NCBI RefSeq assembly: GCF_947495675.1
Contig: NZ_CANLZX010000001.1
Span: 330,035 to 394,034, forward strand
From: an uncultured Algibacter sp.
GTDB lineage: Bacteria; Bacteroidota; Bacteroidia; Flavobacteriales; Flavobacteriaceae
DNA: 64,000 nt
Direction of reading: 5' to 3'
The notes beneath the pieces were generated by a model that ran no database searches, was not told where the DNA came from, and saw nothing but the letters and a program-made list of their open reading frames with translations. Of this stretch, positions 33,839-43,053 are shown one piece after another. The position numbers and the translations under genes were made by a program. The first letter of the stretch is position 1. The number at the start of each line of letters is the position of its first letter.

Positions 33839-36688
33839 TTAATGCGCCTCTAACCAATTATCACCAGTATCCACTTCCACATCCAAAGGCACATCAAGCT
33901 TAAAAGCACTTTCCATTTCCGTTTTAACTAAAGTTTTAATGTTATCCAATTCTGGTTTATAAACATCAAAAACCAATTCATCATGCACTTGCAGTAGCAT
34001 TTTGGTTTTGTAATCGCTTTCTTGTAGCTTGTTGTAAATGTTAATCATAGCAATTTTAATAATATCGGCAGCACTACCTTGAATAGGCGCGTTTACGGCA
34101 TTACGTTCTGCAGCTCCTCGAACTATAGCATTTCTAGAATTAATATCTTTTAAGTAACGGCGACGTCCTAATACAGTTTGAACATAGCCATGATCACGAG
34201 CAAAATCTACTTGCTCACTCATATAAGCTCTAAGTTTTGGATAGGTTTTATAATAGGTATCTATAAGCTCTTTGGCTTCACCTCTAGATAAATCAGTTTG
34301 GTTACTTAAACCAAATGCTGATACACCATAAATGATTCCAAAATTTACCGTTTTAGCATTACTTCGTTGCTCACGAGTCACTTCATTTAAAGGCACATTA
34401 AATACTTTTGATGCGGTTGAGGCATGAATGTCTTCACCGTTTTTAAAAGCTTCAATCATGGTTTCTTCTTTACTTAATGCCGCAATTATTCGTAGTTCTA
34501 TTTGACTGTAATCGGCAGCTAATAAAGTGTACTCTTCATTTCGAGGAATAAAGGCTTTACGTACTTGGCGTCCGCGTTCTGTTCTAATAGGAATATTTTG
34601 AAGATTAGGGTTGTTACTACTTAAGCGTCCTGTTGCAGCAACAGTTTGCATATAATCAGTATGCACTCGTCCTGTGGCTTCTTCTACCTGAAGAGGTAAC
34701 GCATCTACATAGGTGCTTTTTAATTTTGCAAGCCCTCTATATTCTAATATATCCTTAATAATGTCGTGGTCTTTGGCTAAATAGCTCAATATTTCTTCTC
34801 CTGTAGCGTATTGTCCGGTTTTTGTTTTTTTAGGTTTATCAACTAATTTTAACTTTTCAAATAAAATAATACCTAATTGTTTTGGTGAGGCAATATTAAA
34901 TTCTTCGCCAGCAGTTTTATAAATGCTTTTTTCAAGATTTAAAATATCGTTATTAAGATCTTCAGATAAAGAATTTAAGAAAGCTATATCCAAATTAATA
35001 CCTTCTAATTCCATGGCTGCTAAAACTCGAAGCAATGGAATTTCAATTTCATCAAATAGTTTTTGAGTATTAGCTGCATTTAATTCTACTTGAAAATGTT
35101 CTTTTAATTGTAATGTAATATCTGCATCTTCAACGGCATATTCGGTTATTTTTTCCAAAGGAACATCTCGCATTGATAATTGATTTTTTCCTTTTTTACC
35201 AATCAATTCTGTAATAGAAACAGGCGTGTAATTTAAATATGTTTCAGCCAAAACATCCATATTATGACGCATGTCTGGATTAATCAAATAATGCGCCAGC
35301 ATGGTATCAAACAATTTGCCTTTAACTATAACATTGTATTTTGCTAAAACTTTAATATCATATTTTAAATTCTGACCAACTTTCTCAATAGTTTCACTTT
35401 CAAAAAATGGGCGCAATTGCTCAATGAGTTTTTGTGCTTCGTCTTTATCTTCAGGAAAGGGTAGATAAAAACCTTTTCCAACTTCCCAAGAAAAGGCAAT
35501 CCCCACAAGTACTGCTGTTAGTGGGTTTAAACCTGTTGTTTCTGTATCGAAACATACCGAAGTTTGACTCATTAAGTTTTTAATAAACAATTTGGTGGCC
35601 ATTCCAGGCGCTACACTTTGATAAAAGTGTGGTGCCGTTTCAAGTGTTTTTCTAGTATGTTCAGAAATTATTTCTGTTTCAGTAGCGCTAGAAGGGTCTG
35701 CTCCAAATAACGAAAATTGTCCAGCACCAGCCGAAGCTTCTTCTTTAGGTGTTGTTTTAGTCTCTGTTACTTTTTGAGTAGTATCAGTAGTGTTTGCTTC
35801 TGTTTGAACCGTAAAAGTTTTTGTGAAATTATCAATTAATCTTCTAAACTCTAACTCCTGAAAAATTTCAATTACTTTAGGAATATCCGGTTGGTCTAAT
35901 TCAAAATCCTTTGCATCAAAAGTTACAGGTACATCAAGCATAATGGTGGCTAATTTTTTTGAAAGTAAACCTAATTCGCCATTAGCCTCAATTTTCTCTT
36001 TCATTTTACCTTTAAGCTCATGTGTATTAGCTAAAAGGTTTTCCATACTTCCGTATGCTGCTAAAAACTTTTTAGCTGTTTTTTCGCCAACCCCAGGCAA
36101 TCCAGGAATATTATCGCTAGAATCGCCCATCATTCCTAAAAAGTCAATGACTTGTAATGGGTCAGTCACTTCAAATTTTTTCTGAACTTCAGGAATTCCC
36201 CAAGTTTCATATCCACCACCAAAAACAGGTCGATACATAAAAATATTTTCAGACACCAATTGTGCGAAATCCTTGTCTGGTGTTACCATAAATGTTTGAT
36301 AACCTTCCTTTTCAGCTTGTTTTGCAAGTGTTCCAATAACATCATCGGCTTCATAACCTGTTTTAACCATAATAGGAATATGCATGGCTTTTAAAATGTC
36401 TTGAATTATAGGAACAGCAATTTTTATTGCCTCTGGTGTTTCGTCTCTATTTGCTTTGTATGCTTCAAACATTTCTACACGGTCTGCACTTCCGCCTTTA
36501 TCAAAACAAACCGCTAAATGGTCTGGGCGTTCTCGTTTTATGACATCTAAAAGGGAATTCATGAACCCCATTATTGCTGAGGTATCAAGACCTTTAGAAT
36601 TAATTCTAGGGTTTTTTATAAAGGCATAGTAGCCACGAAAAATCAATGCAAATGCATCTACAAGAAAGACACGTTTATTATCAGACAT
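33839..36688 (-). CDS. polA: DNA polymerase I
   Basis: The protein has 949 residues with all three activities visible. The 5' nuclease domain is at 1-290 ('VDAFALIFRGYYAF', 'GYEADDVIGTLA', 'GDSSDNIPGLPGVGEKTA'). The 3'-5' exonuclease keeps its acidic motif in 'CFDTETTGLNPL', so proofreading is likely active. The family A polymerase has motif A 'DYSQIELRIIAAL' and motif C 'VHDELVFDV'. It fills gaps in repair and removes primers. Confidence 0.98.
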   Translation of the reverse strand: MSDNKRVFLVDAFALIFRGYYAFIKNPRINSKGLDTSAIMGFMNSLLDVIKRERPDHLAVCFDKGGSADRVEMFEAYKANRDETPEAIKIAVPIIQDILKAMHIPIMVKTGYEADDVIGTLAKQAEKEGYQTFMVTPDKDFAQLVSENIFMYRPVFGGGYETWGIPEVQKKFEVTDPLQVIDFLGMMGDSSDNIPGLPGVGEKTAKKFLAAYGSMENLLANTHELKGKMKEKIEANGELGLLSKKLATIMLDVPVTFDAKDFELDQPDIPKVIEIFQELEFRRLIDNFTKTFTVQTEANTTDTTQKVTETKTTPKEEASAGAGQFSLFGADPSSATETEIISEHTRKTLETAPHFYQSVAPGMATKLFIKNLMSQTSVCFDTETTGLNPLTAVLVGIAFSWEVGKGFYLPFPEDKDEAQKLIEQLRPFFESETIEKVGQNLKYDIKVLAKYNVIVKGKLFDTMLAHYLINPDMRHNMDVLAETYLNYTPVSITELIGKKGKNQLSMRDVPLEKITEYAVEDADITLQLKEHFQVELNAANTQKLFDEIEIPLLRVLAAMELEGINLDIAFLNSLSEDLNNDILNLEKSIYKTAGEEFNIASPKQLGIILFEKLKLVDKPKKTKTGQYATGEEILSYLAKDHDIIKDILEYRGLAKLKSTYVDALPLQVEEATGRVHTDYMQTVAATGRLSSNNPNLQNIPIRTERGRQVRKAFIPRNEEYTLLAADYSQIELRIIAALSKEETMIEAFKNGEDIHASTASKVFNVPLNEVTREQRSNAKTVNFGIIYGVSAFGLSNQTDLSRGEAKELIDTYYKTYPKLRAYMSEQVDFARDHGYVQTVLGRRRYLKDINSRNAIVRGAAERNAVNAPIQGSAADIIKIAMINIYNKLQESDYKTKMLLQVHDELVFDVYKPELDNIKTLVKTEMESAFKLDVPLDVEVDTGDNWLEAH

Positions 36689-36835
36689 TTTGTTTGTTTT
36701 GATGGAAAATCAAAACTACAAAAAGTTAAGCGTAAAAAGTAATATATAGTCTTAACGATTTAAAAGTACACACGTTTAATTCTTAACAATTCGTTAAATA
36801 CAAATAACTTATAATTTATTAACTTATAATACCAG

Positions 36836-36843
36836 TATCTTTG
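36836..36843 (+). promoter_or_regulatory. -7 element of the metallophosphoesterase gene
   Basis: TATCTTTG matches TAnnTTTG. It overlaps the TTG at 36841, which argues that the real start is the ATG at 36859. Confidence 0.55.
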
Positions 36844-36858
36844 AGTAAAAAAGAAAAT

Positions 36859-38088
36859 ATGCTTCGTTGGATAATATTTATTATTTTTTATCTAGTTATT
36901 AGTTTTTACGGATTTCAAGCTTTAAAAACAGTAACTAAAAATGTTTGGTTTCATTACTTATTTATTGCTGTAGCATTAGTTATTGCAGGTAATTTTATAA
37001 TTCAATTTACAATATACTCAGAAGGTCGTGTACTTGACCCTTCAAAAAGTTATGCATTTGGTTTTTTATTGGCTTTTATGTCGTTTAACTTGGTTTTAGT
37101 GCCAATTCTTTTAGGAGAAGATATTTTAAGATTTATATTAGGTCTTTATGATAAATTGGCAAATAAAAACGATAGCTTTTATTTACAATCTAGGCGAAAG
37201 TTTGTTAGCCAGATTGCATTGGGTTTAGCGGCTATCCCTTTTACATCTCTACTTTATGGTATGTATCGTGGAAAATACCGTTTTAGAGTTTTAAATTACA
37301 CCTTGCATTTTGAAGATTTACCTGATGCTTTTGATGGTTACAAAATAACACAGATTAGTGATATTCATTCAGGAAGTTTTGATAATAGAGAGAAAATAGA
37401 ATATGGAGTAAATCTTATTAATGAACAACAATCCGATGCTATTTTGTTTACAGGAGATATAGTAAATAATAAAGCATCAGAAATGCATGATTGGAAAGCC
37501 TTATTTGGAACTTTAAATGCTAAAGATGGTGTGTATTCTGTATTAGGAAATCACGATTATGGTGATTATGTTACATGGCCTTCGCCAGAAGCAAAGAAAC
37601 AAAATTTGGAAGAGCTTGTACAATTACAAAAAGAGATGGGCTTTGATTTACTTTTAAATGAAAGCCGCTTTATTGAAAAAGACGGACAACGAATTGCTAT
37701 TGTTGGTGTAGAAAATTGGGGGAAGGGAGGCTTTAAAAAAGCAGGTGATTTAAAAAAGGCTGCTCAAAATATTGATGCAAAAGATTTTAAAATATTAATG
37801 AGCCATGACCCATCTCATTGGGAAGAAGAAGTTATAAAAGATGATTACTTGTATCATTTAACATTAAGCGGCCACACTCATGGTATGCAATTTGGTATCG
37901 AAATACCAGGTTGGATTAAATGGAGTCCAGTAAAATGGAGATATAAATATTGGGCAGGAATATATAAAGAAATGGGGCAATATATTAACGTTAACAGAGG
38001 GTTTGGATATTTAGGATATCCAGGTCGTGTTGGTATTTGGCCAGAAATTACAGTAATTGAACTTAAAAAAGGTACATTAAATTCATAA
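36859..38088 (+). CDS. Membrane-anchored metallophosphoesterase (YkuE-like)
   Basis: The protein has 409 residues from the ATG at 36859. Four membrane helices occupy about residues 1-130. A calcineurin-like phosphoesterase domain follows, with the metal ligands in 'QISDIHSG' (D-x-H), 'LFTGDIVNN' (GD), 'VLGNHDYG' (GNHD), 'LMSHDP' and 'LSGHTHGMQFG' (GHTH). The YkuE group is linked to cell-envelope lipid turnover; the substrate is unknown here. Confidence 0.88.
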   Translation: MLRWIIFIIFYLVISFYGFQALKTVTKNVWFHYLFIAVALVIAGNFIIQFTIYSEGRVLDPSKSYAFGFLLAFMSFNLVLVPILLGEDILRFILGLYDKLANKNDSFYLQSRRKFVSQIALGLAAIPFTSLLYGMYRGKYRFRVLNYTLHFEDLPDAFDGYKITQISDIHSGSFDNREKIEYGVNLINEQQSDAILFTGDIVNNKASEMHDWKALFGTLNAKDGVYSVLGNHDYGDYVTWPSPEAKKQNLEELVQLQKEMGFDLLLNESRFIEKDGQRIAIVGVENWGKGGFKKAGDLKKAAQNIDAKDFKILMSHDPSHWEEEVIKDDYLYHLTLSGHTHGMQFGIEIPGWIKWSPVKWRYKYWAGIYKEMGQYINVNRGFGYLGYPGRVGIWPEITVIELKKGTLNS

Positions 38089-38137
38089 TTTTTATTAAGA
38101 CTTGTATTTAGGTAAAAAATGCTTACTTTTATAGTAG

Positions 38138-38153
38138 GACATTGTTAAATGTC
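38138..38153. promoter_or_regulatory. Palindrome upstream of the thioredoxin-like gene
   Basis: GACATT-GTTA-AATGTC is a perfect 6-4-6 palindrome, about 69 nt upstream of the predicted start point. Another short palindrome (ACTATAGT) follows nearby. It may be an operator; nothing identifies the regulator. Confidence 0.35.
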
Positions 38154-38194
38154 TGATACATTACTACTATAGTATCTAATTATAAAAAAATACG

Positions 38195-38202
38195 TAGGTT
38201 TG
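38195..38202 (+). promoter_or_regulatory. -7 element of the thioredoxin-like gene
   Basis: TAGGTTTG matches TAnnTTTG, 33 nt before the ATG at 38236. Confidence 0.5.
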
Positions 38203-38235
38203 TATTAAATGTAATTGACTAATAAACAATAAAAT

Positions 38236-38532
38236 ATGTCAAAATTTGGTGAACTCATAGATGTAGAAATTCCTGTTTTGTTAGATTTTTACAAAGAATT
38301 GAATAATCAATCAGAGCCAATGCATCTTGTTTTAAGGGATGTTGCTGCCGCTCTTGGTGATAAGGCCAAAGTTATAAAAATTGATGTAGAAAAAAATCAA
38401 GAATTAGCTGAAGCCTTACGCGTTAAAACCTTACCAACATTAATTATTTATAAAAGTGGCGAGATGAAATGGCGTCAAAGTGGCGAGCAAGATGCTAACA
38501 CTCTTATAGGTAAAATACAAGAATATATTTAG
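38236..38532 (+). CDS. Thioredoxin-fold protein without the catalytic cysteines
   Basis: The protein has 98 residues and covers a whole thioredoxin fold: 'IPVLLDFYKEL' strand, 'KVIKIDVEKNQELAEALRV' and the cis-Pro loop 'TLPTLIIYKSGE' (P67). The usual WCGPC site is replaced by residues 19-28 (YKELNNQSEP), so it cannot do dithiol exchange. There is no Cys in the protein at all. It may act as a chaperone or binding protein. It has its own promoter and stands alone. Confidence 0.85.
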   Translation: MSKFGELIDVEIPVLLDFYKELNNQSEPMHLVLRDVAAALGDKAKVIKIDVEKNQELAEALRVKTLPTLIIYKSGEMKWRQSGEQDANTLIGKIQEYI

Positions 38533-38646
38533 GTTTAGTTAGTTGCCAAGAGTTAGATTATTTACACTTCCAATTCCATTTATGGAAAACAATTATATTA
38601 TAAAACTCTTTATCGTTTTTCCCTTAATAATATATTTATATATAGT

Positions 38647-39294
38647 TTAAAAAGCCTCATTCAAAGCTTTAAAACAATACCCTTTCTCACTAAAATATGT
38701 TAATACTTTAGGTAAAGCATATTGCATGTTTTTTGAAGCTTTTACACTATCATGAAAAACAATAATACTTCCCTCAGTAGTTTTTGTAAGTACATTTTCT
38801 AAACAAACTTCTTTTTCAACATCCTTATCCCAATCAAAAGATAAAACATCCCACATGATTATCTTGTAGCCAAATTCTATTAATTTCTTTCCTTGTTTAG
38901 GTGTTATTTGTCCGTAAGGAGGCCTAAAAAGGTTAATCGTTTTTGGGCTTTTTAGGCTTATTTGCTCTTGAGCTTCTGCAATATTTTTTAAATAATCTTC
39001 AGCACTTGTTTTCCAGCCTTTAATATGATTGTGGGTGTGATTTCCAATAGCATGTCCATGATTTAAAATATTTTGAAATATTTCAGAATGCTTTATAATA
39101 TTATTGCCTATGCAGAAAAAAGTAGCCTTAGCATTGTATTGTTTTAAAACATTTAAGGTCCAATTTGTAATTTCTGGTGTAGGACCATCGTCAAACGTTA
39201 AATAGATAACTTTTTTAGAAGTCGATATATCCCAAACATAATTTGGGAATAGCTTTTTTGCTAATAAAGGTGTTTTTATAGGTGTTAAGGTCAT
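38647..39294 (-). CDS. Polysaccharide deacetylase (NodB domain)
   Basis: The protein has 215 residues. The NodB fold is clear: 'YLTFDDGPTPE' (catalytic base and metal Asp), 'IGNHTHNHIKGW' (metal His pair), 'RPPYGQ' and 'IIVFHDS'. No signal peptide is obvious. It removes N- or O-acetyl groups from a cell-wall or surface glycan. It starts 14 nt after the DUF2723 gene, so the two are co-transcribed. Confidence 0.92.
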   Translation of the reverse strand: MTLTPIKTPLLAKKLFPNYVWDISTSKKVIYLTFDDGPTPEITNWTLNVLKQYNAKATFFCIGNNIIKHSEIFQNILNHGHAIGNHTHNHIKGWKTSAEDYLKNIAEAQEQISLKSPKTINLFRPPYGQITPKQGKKLIEFGYKIIMWDVLSFDWDKDVEKEVCLENVLTKTTEGSIIVFHDSVKASKNMQYALPKVLTYFSEKGYCFKALNEAF

Positions 39295-39308
39295 GCCTTA
39301 AGCTTATA

Positions 39309-42300
39309 TTAATTTGAGCTATCGCTTTCTATTGGTAATTGGTTGTTATCAGGGATGTCGTTATCTGTTCTAATTTCATCTGTATCATCTTCTCCATAAA
39401 AATGCTTGAAAGCCCTAAGGTAATTATTAAATATGTCTCCTTCAGTTTCAGCAAAATTAATATCATATTTTATTAATACATCAACTAATCCTTTATAACG
39501 CTGAATGTCAGTATATATTTCTTCAAATAAACGCTCTTGCTTATCCACTTTTAAACTGCTGTAGTACGAAAGGTTTTCTTGATATTTTTGTGCAACTTCT
39601 TTAAATAAGCGTTGCGCTTTTTCTTTATTTCCTACTTCATAATAAGCGCCAATATAAGGTTCTAAAAGCGTGTAATATCCAAAGTATTCAACAGGCATAT
39701 TTTCCATTGCTATATCTGCTACTTCTTCAGCTTTATCAAGTTTGTCTTCGTTAATTAATTGTTCAGCTAAACGCGCTAAATTTCCTCTATAAGTTATTGA
39801 GTTTTTACGTGTTTCAACATCATGATAGATGTCTGGACTGCCGCTATTTCCCCAATCCCAATTTTTAACTTTTTCGTACATTAGGTCACTATCAACTCTA
39901 CCCATATCAAAAGGGTTAGATCTGTTTACTGGTGTTTTGATTGGTACTAATTTATAACACATACCATCTAACTGTAAGTAATCTTTCATCCAGATATAAT
40001 CATCATCACCAAAACTACCACCCGTAAAGTATATAGGGCGTTTCCAGTCGTTATTAGCAACAATATCTAGCATTAATAAACGGTTTTTGTAAAGAGCACC
40101 ACCAGAAATTTTTATATCGATATTTTCTACAATTTTATCAGCATCTTCAGGTTTTACAATACCAGATTTTATGGCATTTTCTTTGTTTACCGGTAGGCGT
40201 AAATATGGTGTAGGTAAGTATGTAGCATTAGCATCTTGACTTCTTACATTGGTTAAATCCACTCCACGCTGTTGTAAAACATATTTATATTTTGTTTTTG
40301 GATTATTACTTCCAACAAAATCTAAAAACTGTTTAACTTCAAGAGTATCATTAATAACTTGTTGAATTATAATATAATCGTTTGTACCATATTTATACAA
40401 ATCATGAGTTAATTGAGACGGTATAGGATCGCTTTCATAAGCTTTACGTTTCATTTGGTCTATATACCAATCTGTTTGAAATAGACTTGTATTAACAACG
40501 CGAACATCGGTTCTGTAACCTTCAATTTCTTGAGCATACCATAAAGCAAAAGTATCATTATCTCCAATTGTAAAAAGTATACCGTTTTCATCACAAGAGT
40601 CTAAATACATTTTTGCCATAGCTCTTGCGGTATATTTACCTGATCTGTCATGGTCATCCCAATTGTTTGCTACTAAAATACCTGGTACAAGTATTAAACA
40701 AACTACAGTTATAATTGGTGCAGCTAGTTTTTTAGGTATATATTTTCTAAGAGAATCGTAAATAGCAAAAACTCCAAAACCAATCCAAAGTGCAAATACA
40801 TAAAAAGACCCAACAACCGAGTAGTCACGTTCTCTAGGTTCAAATGGTCTTACATTTGTGTATACTTGAATAGCGATTCCAGTAAATAAGAAAAACACTA
40901 ACATCACCCAAAACAGTTTTTTATCTTTATTGAACAAAAAGAAAAAACCAATTAGCCCTAAAATTAAAGGTAAAAGATAATAAGTGTTTCTAGCTTTATT
41001 GTTTTTAACATCACTAGGTAAATTGTCTTGCGACATACCTAAATGCCATTCATCTATAGGTTTTATTCCAGAAATCCAATTTCCATGATTATCATAACGC
41101 CCTTGAATATCATCTTGTCTTCCAGAAAAATTCCACATAAAATAGCGCCAATACATATAGCCCAATTGGTATTCAAATAAGTAAACAATATTACTTGCTA
41201 ATGATGGTTTTTCAATATCGATATAATCTTTAAATTGTTTTAAGAAGTCATTATAATCTTCATAATCAATATTTCCTTGCGCAACATCGTTTCGGAATTT
41301 TGAAACTGCTGTTCGCAATTCATTTTCCATTTGGTAGTCTGGTTTTAGCTTAAAGTTTAAAAATCCAGAAAACATCATATAATTTTCGGCATGTTCACCA
41401 CTCCACATTCTAGGTAATATTGAAGCGTGTTTAGAGTTGTAATTCTGTTTAGCGTTTTTCCAATTATTAACAACAACATATTCACCCTTTGTTTTATCTT
41501 TTTCATATTTGGGTTTGTCGTCTACATAAGGATTGTTTTCGTCTAAATAGGCATATTGATCAGTAAATTGTGGCCCATAAAACAAATGCGTTTCTGGGTA
41601 TTGTTCTAAATTATAATACGCTAATAATTCTCTTGCGCTTGATGGGTTGTTTTCATTTATAACGACATTTGCATTAGCGCGAATAGGTAACATGAGCCAT
41701 GTGGAAAATCCAATAATAACAAAGGTTAAGCAAAGAATACCTGTGTTTAAATGTGTGTAATTTTTCTGGCGAGTATATTTTAAAGCATAAAATATAACAG
41801 CAACTAAGGTTAATCCAGCAATTATAGAACCTGAATTAAAAGGTAAGCCAACAGTATTTACAAAAAATAGTTCGAAGGCACTAAATATTCTAAGAATGTT
41901 TGGGGCTAATAATTTAAACACAAATAAAAGCACTCCAACAGAAACTACATTAGCAATAATAAAATTTTTAATAGTTACTGTTTTGTAGTTTTTAAAATAA
42001 TATATTAGGCCTATTGCAGGAATAGTTAGTAGTCCCATGAAATGAACTCCAAAAGATAATCCAATTACAAAGGCAATTAAAATAAGCCATTTATTACCTC
42101 TTGGTTTATCCATGTCTTGTTCCCAGCGCAATCCTAACCAGAATAAAACAGCCATAATTAAAGTTGCCATAGCGTAAACTTCAGTTTCTGCAGCATTAAA
42201 CCAGAATGAATCGGTAAAAGCAAATGCTAAACTCCCAACAAAAGCACTACCCAAAATAGCCATAGATTTACCTTGAGACATTTCACTTTCATTACCAACT

Positions 42301-42617
42301 AATTTTTTAAGTAATAAAGTAATTGTCCAAAACATAAATAATATGGTAAATGCGCTAGCAACCGCACTCATCATATTCAGCATAAACCCAACTTGTGAAG
42401 GCTCAAGAGCAAACATTGAGAAAAAAGCACCCATCATTTGAAACAAAGGGGCTCCTGGAGGGTGACCAACTTGTAATTTAGCTGATGTTAAGATATACTC
42501 GCCTGCATCCCAAAAACTTACAGTAGGTTCTACGGTTAAACTATATGTTATAAGTGCTATTAAAAAAGAAAACCAACCTAAAATGGTATTCCATTTTTTA
42601 TAGTTTACATGTGCCAT
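39309..42617 (-). CDS. DUF2723 multi-pass membrane protein, probable protein glycosyltransferase
   Basis: The protein has 1102 residues. The N-terminal half is a polytopic GT-C-like domain ('LTVEPTVSFWDAGEYILTSAKL'-like start, with the acidic pair DAGE; 'VGHPPGAPLFQ'). It is followed by a soluble region and a C-terminal TPR-like helical part (about 950-1080). DUF2723 is related to human TMEM260, an O-mannosyltransferase, so a role in protein O-glycosylation is likely. The substrate here is unknown. Confidence 0.85.
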   Translation of the reverse strand: MAHVNYKKWNTILGWFSFLIALITYSLTVEPTVSFWDAGEYILTSAKLQVGHPPGAPLFQMMGAFFSMFALEPSQVGFMLNMMSAVASAFTILFMFWTITLLLKKLVGNESEMSQGKSMAILGSAFVGSLAFAFTDSFWFNAAETEVYAMATLIMAVLFWLGLRWEQDMDKPRGNKWLILIAFVIGLSFGVHFMGLLTIPAIGLIYYFKNYKTVTIKNFIIANVVSVGVLLFVFKLLAPNILRIFSAFELFFVNTVGLPFNSGSIIAGLTLVAVIFYALKYTRQKNYTHLNTGILCLTFVIIGFSTWLMLPIRANANVVINENNPSSARELLAYYNLEQYPETHLFYGPQFTDQYAYLDENNPYVDDKPKYEKDKTKGEYVVVNNWKNAKQNYNSKHASILPRMWSGEHAENYMMFSGFLNFKLKPDYQMENELRTAVSKFRNDVAQGNIDYEDYNDFLKQFKDYIDIEKPSLASNIVYLFEYQLGYMYWRYFMWNFSGRQDDIQGRYDNHGNWISGIKPIDEWHLGMSQDNLPSDVKNNKARNTYYLLPLILGLIGFFFLFNKDKKLFWVMLVFFLFTGIAIQVYTNVRPFEPRERDYSVVGSFYVFALWIGFGVFAIYDSLRKYIPKKLAAPIITVVCLILVPGILVANNWDDHDRSGKYTARAMAKMYLDSCDENGILFTIGDNDTFALWYAQEIEGYRTDVRVVNTSLFQTDWYIDQMKRKAYESDPIPSQLTHDLYKYGTNDYIIIQQVINDTLEVKQFLDFVGSNNPKTKYKYVLQQRGVDLTNVRSQDANATYLPTPYLRLPVNKENAIKSGIVKPEDADKIVENIDIKISGGALYKNRLLMLDIVANNDWKRPIYFTGGSFGDDDYIWMKDYLQLDGMCYKLVPIKTPVNRSNPFDMGRVDSDLMYEKVKNWDWGNSGSPDIYHDVETRKNSITYRGNLARLAEQLINEDKLDKAEEVADIAMENMPVEYFGYYTLLEPYIGAYYEVGNKEKAQRLFKEVAQKYQENLSYYSSLKVDKQERLFEEIYTDIQRYKGLVDVLIKYDINFAETEGDIFNNYLRAFKHFYGEDDTDEIRTDNDIPDNNQLPIESDSSN

Positions 42618-42763
42618 TTATATGTGTGTTAATTTGCTTTGGCGAATTTAACAATAAATATGAAATGAGACCTAACTATTTAGTTTGTCTTAACATATGC
42701 GGTTAAGTTCATAATCATTTTCAAAAAAAAGTAAGTATTCATAATTATTTTTTAAAAAAAACT

Positions 42764-42792
42764 TGTGCAAAGATTTTTTTATATTAAATTTG
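42764..42792 (+). promoter_or_regulatory. Promoter of tRNA-Gln
   Basis: TTG at 42764-42766, an 18-nt spacer and TAAATTTG at 42785-42792 match the Bacteroidota pattern, 17 nt before the tRNA. Confidence 0.7.
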
Positions 42793-42809
42793 CACCCTCA
42801 TTACACGAA

Positions 42810-42882
42810 TGGCCTATGGTGTAACTGGCAACACGTTGGTTTTTGGTACCAAAGAGTCTAGGTTCGAGCCCTAGTAGGCCAA
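42810..42882 (+). tRNA. tRNA-Gln (anticodon TTG)
   Basis: The acceptor stem TGGCCTA / TAGGCCA, the D arm, the anticodon stem TTGGT / ACCAA with loop TTTTGGT (anticodon TTG), and the T loop TTCGAGC are visible. The tRNA is 73 nt with discriminator A, and CCA is not encoded. The rest of the gap from 42618 to 43053 holds only its promoter and terminator. Confidence 0.96.
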
Positions 42883-42890
42883 CATTATTT

Positions 42891-42922
42891 AAAACCCTAA
42901 TTATGAAAATAATTAGGGTTTT
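42891..42922 (+). terminator. Intrinsic terminator of tRNA-Gln
   Basis: A 14-bp perfect stem (AAAACCCTAATTAT / ATAATTAGGGTTTT) with a GAAA loop is followed by further T residues, 8 nt after the tRNA. Confidence 0.92.
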
Positions 42923-43053
42923 TTCTTTTAAGGCTTTAAGTGGTTTCAATATTTATTCTTATAAATAGCTCTGCTCAAGGTATTTTGTTCGTTTTTATGT
43001 GTTTTGGTGTTTCAATTAGAACTATTGACTTGAATTAATAATTAAGTAAAAAG

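Noticed and set aside
33648..33842. 64-codon frame at the 3' end of ygiQ
   Set aside because: It is an out-of-phase reading of the Lys-rich ygiQ tail and the terminator.
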